A stretch of 64,000 bases of DNA from Geodermatophilus siccatus. Its GTDB lineage: Bacteria > Actinomycetota > Actinomycetes > Mycobacteriales > Geodermatophilaceae. The stretch is taken from contig NZ_FNHE01000007.1 of NCBI RefSeq assembly GCF_900103785.1, positions 224,123-288,122 of the forward strand, in the 5' to 3' direction. This document shows, piece by piece, positions 59,370 through 64,000 of this stretch (position 1 is its first letter; the number at the start of each line of letters is the position of its first letter). Under the pieces are notes generated by a model. That model was not told the DNA's origin. It did not search any database and saw only the letters and a list, made by a program, of their open reading frames with translations. The position numbers were made by a program, and so were the translations under genes.

Positions 59370-59673
59370 GAGTCGCTGCCTCAAGACACTGTCGGTTCGG
59401 ACGACGAGGGATCGTCGTAGTCCTGTGGGTTGGTGCTTCTGGAGTTCCACCGCCTCGACGACGCGCATGGCTTGATCGACAACACTGATGCGTTCGTGGC
59501 CAGCCACCGTCAGGTCTGGCATCAGATAGCGACTGCGCCAGCTCATGTCCGGGGCGTACTTGGTGGTGCACATGTCGCCGGATAGGCGGCATTGGAAATG
59601 AACATGTCTCTGCTTGACACCGCGCGTGTGCGAAGGCTTCCTGGAAGGCCTTGGGCACAACGACGCCCGTCAT
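59370..59673 (-). pseudogene. Possible decayed gene
   Basis: From the ATG at 59673 (TGVVVPKAFQEAFAHAR) the frame appears to shift near 59570 into SWRSRYLMPDLTVAGHERIS and VVDQAMRVVEAVELQKH. Together they look like one helical protein, but the shifts are uncertain and the end is not defined. It lies just upstream of the repeat-protein gene on the same strand. Confidence 0.3.
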
Positions 59674-59764
59674 TGCCCTTTGAGGCTAGCTCTGGACACC
59701 TCAATAGGGGCAATTGACCGATGGGCCTACTTGACTTCTCCGTCGATGACCGGAGCATGTTGGC

Positions 59765-60085
59765 ATGGCAACCAAGACAAGCGTTGTACTGGTGGATGAC
59801 CTGACCGATGAAGCCGCGGACACCACGGTCCGTTTCGGGCTCGACGGCCGTGACTACGAGATCGACCTCACAGAAGCGAATGCCTCCGAGCTGCGCGAGG
59901 TGCTATCTCGCTACGTCAAAGCGGCCCGCAAGCTTAGCAAGTCGGGCCGGCCAGTTACCCGCACACAGTCCAAGGTCGACCCGGCCGCAGTGCGCGCCTG
60001 GGCAAAGGCGAACGGCATTGAAGTGAACGAGCGTGGCCGGATCAAGGCCGAGGTCGTTGAGCAGTACCGCGCCGCCGGCAACTAG
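59765..60085 (+). CDS. lsr2: Lsr2-family nucleoid protein
   Basis: This is a 106-residue protein. The N-terminal 60 residues form the dimerisation domain (SVVLVDDLTDEAADTTVRFG, DGRDYEIDLTEANASELR). The C-terminal domain carries the AT-hook-like RGR at residues 90-92, in VNERGRIKAEV, that enters the DNA minor groove. Lsr2 coats AT-rich and foreign DNA and silences it, as H-NS does in other bacteria. Finding one on an island is notable because it could silence the element or replace the host copy. A chromosomal Lsr2 is not in this window. Confidence 0.92.
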   Translation: MATKTSVVLVDDLTDEAADTTVRFGLDGRDYEIDLTEANASELREVLSRYVKAARKLSKSGRPVTRTQSKVDPAAVRAWAKANGIEVNERGRIKAEVVEQYRAAGN

Positions 60086-60111
60086 CACCGCCGTCGGGCA
60101 ACGTTCGTCTT

Positions 60112-60518
60112 TTAGCGCGGCTTCAGACATCCCACGGCTATAAGCCGTCGAGTAACGGTCTCGTGGCAGGAGCCGGCGTGCCAGGCGAGGGGCTTCCACA
60201 TAGCCGGTGTGCTGGCGCCGATAGCCGTACAGACTGCCGATGAGTCGGGCGATAGACCCGCAGGGGCTGGTGATGGGTGGCGGCGCAGGCGCGCTGGGCG
60301 TCGTAGCAGGCCCGCGCTCCTGCGAGCTGCTGCGCGCAGCGAAGGCCTGCTGGTAGAGGGCGTTGGCCAGGCGCTCGGTGTCGGCCCGGCCGGCCAGCAC
60401 CCTGGTGATCTGGCCGACGCCATCGAAGTGGTCCCGTTCCCCTTGGGTGCCTGGGTAATCGCCAAGAAACGCCAGCAACGAGTGACTCCTTGGCCGGGCT
60501 GACCTCATCCACACTCAC
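60112..60518 (-). pseudogene. Decayed gene of unknown origin
   Basis: Protein-like pieces appear in different minus-strand frames: GDYPGTQGERDHFDGVGQIT with TERLANALYQQAFA in one, then AGARACYDAQRACAATHH in another, then a closing AMWKPLAWHAGSCHETVTRR in a third. No single frame is convincing. This fits an old gene broken by frameshifts. The family is not recognised. Confidence 0.35.
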
Positions 60519-60553
60519 CCGGACAGGACTCCGTCCTCAGAGGAGCCGAGCCC

Positions 60554-60718
60554 GTGCCTTGTGACCTCCACATCGACCACCTACCCGGCGACGACTTTGG
60601 CCGCGTGTCGCTCCTGATGGACGGCCGCCGCGTGCTGCTCAACTTCGTCCCGGAGGAGGCTCAGGAGATCGCCGACCTGCTCCGCCGCCGGGAGGCCGAG
60701 CAGCAGGACACCACCTGA
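60554..60718 (+). CDS. Very small hypothetical protein
   Basis: This 54-residue reading starts at a GTG nine bases after a GAGGAG site. The sequence LHIDHLPGDDFGRVSLLMDG, a beta pair, and the closing helix AQEIADLLRRREAEQQ look protein-like. It ends 123 bases before the pentapeptide-repeat gene on the same strand. No family is recognised. Confidence 0.5.
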   Translation: MPCDLHIDHLPGDDFGRVSLLMDGRRVLLNFVPEEAQEIADLLRRREAEQQDTT

Positions 60719-60841
60719 GCACAGCTGGTGAAGGCCTTGTCCTCCTTGTGGAGGGCGGGGCCTTCGTCGTTCACACGCTCCCCACGTTGCTCGAGAGAGC
60801 CGCGGGTGCCCGCGTCGGTCAGGGCACGACACACTGCCACG

Positions 60842-61807
60842 GTGGGGGCCTCTTGGTGGTGGGGCGGCCTGGCGATCGTGCTCGGCGCAGCCGGGGCGCT
60901 GCTTGCTCTGGTACCGGGGCGAGCAGAGAAGCAGGACCCCAGCGACCTCACCCGGCCAGACAGGGAGCCGGTCCCCTGGCACAAGCGCGTACGTCAGCGC
61001 CTGCAACAACGACGCCTGCCCGTCCTGATTTACCTCGGAGTCGTGGCCGTCGCCGCCCTCGTGGTCGTGGTCTGGGTCCTGCCGTCGGTGCTCACCCGAC
61101 ATCCCCAGCTCGATAACCCAGCCGAGCGGCACAAGGCGGTCACTGACACCCGCACCGGCCTGGTGGCCATGCTCGCCGCCATCGGCGCCGCCGGAGGTCT
61201 GGCCTACACCGCCCGCACCTATCGGCTCGGCCAAGAGAACCACCGGCTCAGCCAAGAGACTTATCGCCTCAGCCGGGAGGGCCACATCACCGACCGGTTC
61301 TCCAAGGCCGTTAAGCAGCTCGGCAACGAGAAGATTGAGGTCCGCCTCGGTGGCATCTACGCCCTCGAACGCTTGATGCATGACAACCCGGCCGACCAGC
61401 CGACCATCATGGAGACACTGGCCGCCTTCGTTCGCCAGCACGCTCCGCATAGTTCCCGGCCCGTCCTGCTGGCGAGGGGAACGCCCCCGCCGGCCCCGTA
61501 TCATCCCGCCGAGGACGTCCAGGCGGTCCTGACCGTGCTCGGCCGCCGACATCCCGTGGACGGCGAACGCCCCATCGACCTGAGCCGCACGAACCTGACC
61601 GGCGCCAACCTTCTCGGGGCGAACCTGATTGGCGCCGACCTCTTCGGGGCGACCCTGACCGGCGCCAACCTCTACGAGGCGACCCTGACCAGCGCCAACC
61701 TCTACGAGGCGACACTGACTGACAGGTCCCTCACCGACAAGCAGTTGGCGACAGCTGAGAACACGGACGAGATCAGTTGGGTCCCGCCGAGCTGGCAGTC
61801 CGGTTGA
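60842..61807 (+). CDS. Membrane pentapeptide-repeat protein (second)
   Basis: This is a 321-residue protein. Three hydrophobic segments occur (about 5-22, 62-85, 105-122). A coiled coil (QENHRLSQETYRLSREGHIT) and the motif VRLGGIYALERLMHDNPADQ follow, then a short run of A(D/N)LxX pentapeptides (TNLTGANLLGANLIGADLFG) near the C-terminus. The order matches the protein at 52760, which has a much longer repeat block. The GTG at 60842 is the best start. GC is higher than in the first copy. The role is unknown; membrane-linked defence or regulation is possible. Confidence 0.8.
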   Translation: MGASWWWGGLAIVLGAAGALLALVPGRAEKQDPSDLTRPDREPVPWHKRVRQRLQQRRLPVLIYLGVVAVAALVVVVWVLPSVLTRHPQLDNPAERHKAVTDTRTGLVAMLAAIGAAGGLAYTARTYRLGQENHRLSQETYRLSREGHITDRFSKAVKQLGNEKIEVRLGGIYALERLMHDNPADQPTIMETLAAFVRQHAPHSSRPVLLARGTPPPAPYHPAEDVQAVLTVLGRRHPVDGERPIDLSRTNLTGANLLGANLIGADLFGATLTGANLYEATLTSANLYEATLTDRSLTDKQLATAENTDEISWVPPSWQSG

Positions 61808-61875
61808 GATCGGCGGCCTTGCCACCGACCCTCGTCCCCGCACACGGAGGATGAGGGCTTCTCACGTACCCCTCG

Positions 61876-62502
61876 TCAGAAGGTCCACTCCCAGCCGCCG
61901 TCGTAGACCGCCGACGGCTGGTAGATCAGCGTGCCGCTGGTGATCGGCACGTCGAGGGCGACCTTGCCGACGTACTGCTGGGCGGGGCGCAGCGCGTCGG
62001 ACGTGAACGTCTCCGTGTCGGCAAGGCAGGAGTAGGCGGCGAAGGTGCCCAGCTCATCAACGGTGAGCCCGTCCGGGCCAATGACCCGGAAGTCGTACGG
62101 GCTGACGCTGAACCAGCCGCCCAGGGACGAGTCGGCCAGCTCCGGTGCAGTGGCCATCCGAAGGTCGATGACGACGAAGTGGCCGTTCTCGGCTGGCTCG
62201 GGGTACTCGGAGGTGCACGGCTGGTCGACGGCAATCGCGTCGACCGCGAAGGTCAGCACCGCCCCGCCGGTGGCCTCGTCGGTGATCCCGCCTTCCTCCC
62301 CCAGCTGCTTCTCGATGTTGCCGCGGTCGTTCCGGTCGGGGCCGGTGGGCTCTGCGGGCTCGGTCATCTCTTCGGCGTTCGCCGAGACCTCGGCCGGCAG
62401 GGTGGGGCCGGAGGCGGTGTCTTCGGTTGCTGTGCCACTGCAGGCGGCCAGCAGAGCAGTCATGCCGGCGAAGGCAAGCAGGCGAAGAGAGGTGCGGATC
62501 AT
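61876..62502 (-). CDS. Secreted lipoprotein, paralogue of the one at 6242
   Basis: This 208-residue protein has a lipoprotein signal with the lipobox LAAC and Cys at position 21, the same as its paralogue. A Pro/Glu/Thr-rich linker follows. The beta-rich domain shows AVLTFAVDAIAVDQPC, then ENGHFVVIDL, FRVIGPDGLTVDELG and a closing GWEWTF. All of these have clear counterparts at 6242. The ATG at 62502 fits the signal peptide. It faces the pentapeptide-repeat gene tail to tail. A copy in the island suggests transfer of the family between chromosome and element. Confidence 0.8.
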   Translation of the reverse strand: MIRTSLRLLAFAGMTALLAACSGTATEDTASGPTLPAEVSANAEEMTEPAEPTGPDRNDRGNIEKQLGEEGGITDEATGGAVLTFAVDAIAVDQPCTSEYPEPAENGHFVVIDLRMATAPELADSSLGGWFSVSPYDFRVIGPDGLTVDELGTFAAYSCLADTETFTSDALRPAQQYVGKVALDVPITSGTLIYQPSAVYDGGWEWTF

Positions 62503-63108
62503 CTGGTTCCTGTTCCGGGGAGGCGCTTGTTGCGGCACGGAACCGTGACGCAACCTCATCGCCAGGTCAACGACCGCGGCGGGATACGCCGGGCCCTTCG
62601 GGGGCGGCGTTCCCTCACACCTCAACTGTCACGGACGACGCGGCGGGAGGAGGACATCTCCGGCCGCCTCTGAGTGCCTGCCGGAACGGGCCACGGCCAG
62701 CGGACGGCGCCGACCGGCCTCTACCCCTGGCCGTCGGCGCCGCCACCGTCAGGTGCCAGCTCCTCCTGGACATGCTGGGCGACCCGGCGGCGCCGTGGCG
62801 GAAGGCAGACGCCACGGTTCCTCCAGAGGACCGATGATGAAGTGGACGCACCCCGACGGGGATAGCGTCGCCCGCTTCGCCACCTGAGCCGCCAGCTCAC
62901 CGACGAGGGCCGGGCGTCGTTGCCCAAGAGCCTCGGCCTGGTCGGCCCCCGGTAGCTCTGGACCGCGTCCACCGCACCGACCCTGGCTGTCATCGAGCAC
63001 CCTGGTCCTCGCCGGTCGGCACGACACGGCGTGTCCTCCCCACCCCTAGGGCGAGGTCACCGAGCAAGGTCGCGTCGCCATGTCGTCGCTCCGCCCTACC
63101 CTCGCGTA
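62503..63108. other. Stretch without a supported gene
   Basis: This stretch of about 600 bases has no convincing gene. Frames on both strands are arginine- and proline-rich. Short protein-like bits occur near 62890 (RQLTDEGRASLPKSLGLVGP) but lack a start. Nothing else is apparent. Confidence 0.3.
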
Positions 63109-63741
63109 GTGGTCCAACTGCTCGGCGTGGTCGTCCCCCTCCTGGTTGCGGCCCTTCCGCTGATCCGCTGGCCGACCCTCCAGCGCCGTGTCCGAGGGCA
63201 CGTCGCCCTGGTCAAGGAGCTACCCGAGGGGATGGGGAAAGACTTCCGGGCCGCCGTCGAAGAGGAGCTGGCCGAGCTGGCCCACTGCACCCGGTCTCGG
63301 TCGGAGCGGCGGTCGGAGAACATCGAGAAGGCCGTCCGGGCGGGCATCGTGCTGTTCATGCTCGCCCTAGGCACCGCGCCTCAGCTACTCATCGAGGAGT
63401 CGGACCTGACGTTCACTGGGACGCTCAAAGCAGCCGTCGCCGTGTTGGTCATTGGGACCTCCATCGCCTTGGCGGTCCTCTTCGTCTGGTTCGTGTGGTG
63501 GGCCTCCGGCCGCTACTTCCGATACCGCAAGTGGATCGCCAAGCGCGAGCGCCTTCACAAGCAGGCCCAGGCCGAGGGCAAGGTGGTCCGCCTCATCGAC
63601 GGGGACCACGTCCTCGCCGACCCCAATGACCCCTGGCCCCAGAGGTCACCCGAGCTAGCTGTCGTAGCCAGGGACGTTGTTGACGGTCGGCGTGGCGCCT
63701 TGGTGACGAAGGAGACCTCCGGAAGGAGTGGCGGTGCTTGA
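63109..63741 (+). CDS. Membrane protein running into an insertion element
   Basis: This is a 210-residue protein. One N-terminal hydrophobic segment (VVQLLGVVVPLLVAALPLIR) and two in the middle (AVRAGIVLFMLALGTAPQLL, VLVIGTSIALAVLFVWFVWW) flank a charged helical region. The C-terminus from about 63678 is read from the end of an IS481-like element, so the natural end is probably lost. The GTG at 63109 is the best start. No family is known. Confidence 0.55.
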   Translation: MVQLLGVVVPLLVAALPLIRWPTLQRRVRGHVALVKELPEGMGKDFRAAVEEELAELAHCTRSRSERRSENIEKAVRAGIVLFMLALGTAPQLLIEESDLTFTGTLKAAVAVLVIGTSIALAVLFVWFVWWASGRYFRYRKWIAKRERLHKQAQAEGKVVRLIDGDHVLADPNDPWPQRSPELAVVARDVVDGRRGALVTKETSGRSGGA

Positions 63742-64000
63742 CGTCGCCGTTGCCAACCGGAGGTCTCCGTGGCCCACGCTAACGCCCGTACCACCGTGTT
63801 CGCCCGCACGCTGATCGTCGACCGTGTCCTGGCCGGTCACCGGCCCGGTGAAGTGGCCAAGCAGCTGGGCGTCAGTCGGCAGACGGTTCACAAGTGGGTG
63901 CGCCGCTGGCGCGCCGAGGGCGAGGCCGGGCTGGCCGACCGCTCCTCGCGGCCGCACCGCATGCCCCGGCAGACCTCGCCGGAGACGGTCGCGGCGATCG
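63678..64000 (+). mobile_element. IS481-like insertion element, left end (partial)
   Basis: The left end is placed at TGTTGACGGTCGGCG, which has the TGT start and GC-rich body typical of IS481 inverted repeats, about 90 bases before the transposase start. The right end is outside the window. The terminal repeat cannot be checked without it. Confidence 0.5.
63769..64000 (+). CDS. IS481-like transposase, N-terminal part
   Basis: The first 77 residues are visible. They carry the helix-turn-helix pair typical of the family, starting AHANARTTVFARTLIVDRVL, then GEVAKQLGVSRQTVHKWVRR and a linker LADRSSRPHRMP. This region binds the terminal repeats; the DDE catalytic domain lies beyond the window. 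The GTG at 63769 has a GGAGG site. It is the last feature before the window ends. Confidence 0.88.
   Translation, partial: MAHANARTTVFARTLIVDRVLAGHRPGEVAKQLGVSRQTVHKWVRRWRAEGEAGLADRSSRPHRMPRQTSPETVAAI

Noticed and set aside
60581..61843. 420-codon minus-strand frame with short repeats (VEVGAGQGR)
   Set aside because: It is the antisense shadow of the pentapeptide-repeat gene at 60842.
1..64000. CRISPR arrays
   Set aside because: No regularly spaced direct repeats of about 28-37 bases with unique spacers were seen.

Overview
The window is very GC-rich with strong codon-position bias, many GTG starts and leaderless or closely packed genes. This points to a high-GC actinobacterium. RNase H/phosphatase, zinc-ribbon and Nif3 genes grouped as in mycobacteria, an Lsr2 homologue and actinobacterial gene styles agree with that. 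A family such as Geodermatophilaceae is my inference, not something the sequence proves.

Bases 1-31,130 look like ordinary chromosome. They hold a two-component locus (sensor kinase, receiver-only protein, LuxR-type regulator); an amino-acid exporter with its divergent LysR-type regulator and a clear palindromic operator between them; a lipoprotein; RNase P RNA (rnpB, minus strand); a PIG-L deacetylase; small metabolic enzymes; quinolinate synthase nadA; the RNase H-phosphatase/zinc-ribbon/Nif3 group, interrupted by a DUF3311 plus sodium:solute symporter pair; and a lipid-type cluster with an FUSC membrane protein, a wax ester synthase/DGAT, an epimerase and several alpha/beta hydrolases. Three related intergenic palindromes with a CTCGCGAGCTC-like core sit right after stop codons here.

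At 31,134-31,174 lies a well-formed 3' half of a tRNA gene (minus strand) with no 5' half. Its polarity says an integrated element starts just to its right. From there to the window end the sequence is a mosaic of lower and uneven GC. First comes a replication-type module: a small actinophage-like protein, a helix-turn-helix protein, a Prim-Pol primase and an HNH protein. Next is a C5 cytosine methyltransferase whose 3' end recurs twice further on as truncated copies, each followed by different small unknown genes. A four-gene cassette of tiny unknown proteins, three of them paralogous, follows. A defence-like cluster comes next: HNH nuclease, second C5 methyltransferase, DUF4062 protein, another HNH nuclease and a membrane pentapeptide-repeat protein. 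Then there is prophage debris (a scaffold-like pseudogene and a capsid N-terminus) with a TIR-domain gene lodged in the middle, an Lsr2 xenogeneic silencer, a second pentapeptide-repeat membrane protein, a second copy of the lipoprotein family and the start of an IS481-like transposase.

No integrase and no second tRNA end are visible, so the island continues beyond 64,000 or has lost that end. The right half is best read as an accretion zone for mobile and anti-phage genes. The least explained parts are the repeated methyltransferase 3' ends, the cassette at 42,652-43,948, the TIR gene inside phage remains, and a small protein made of three repeated YKTLADKF-like units.
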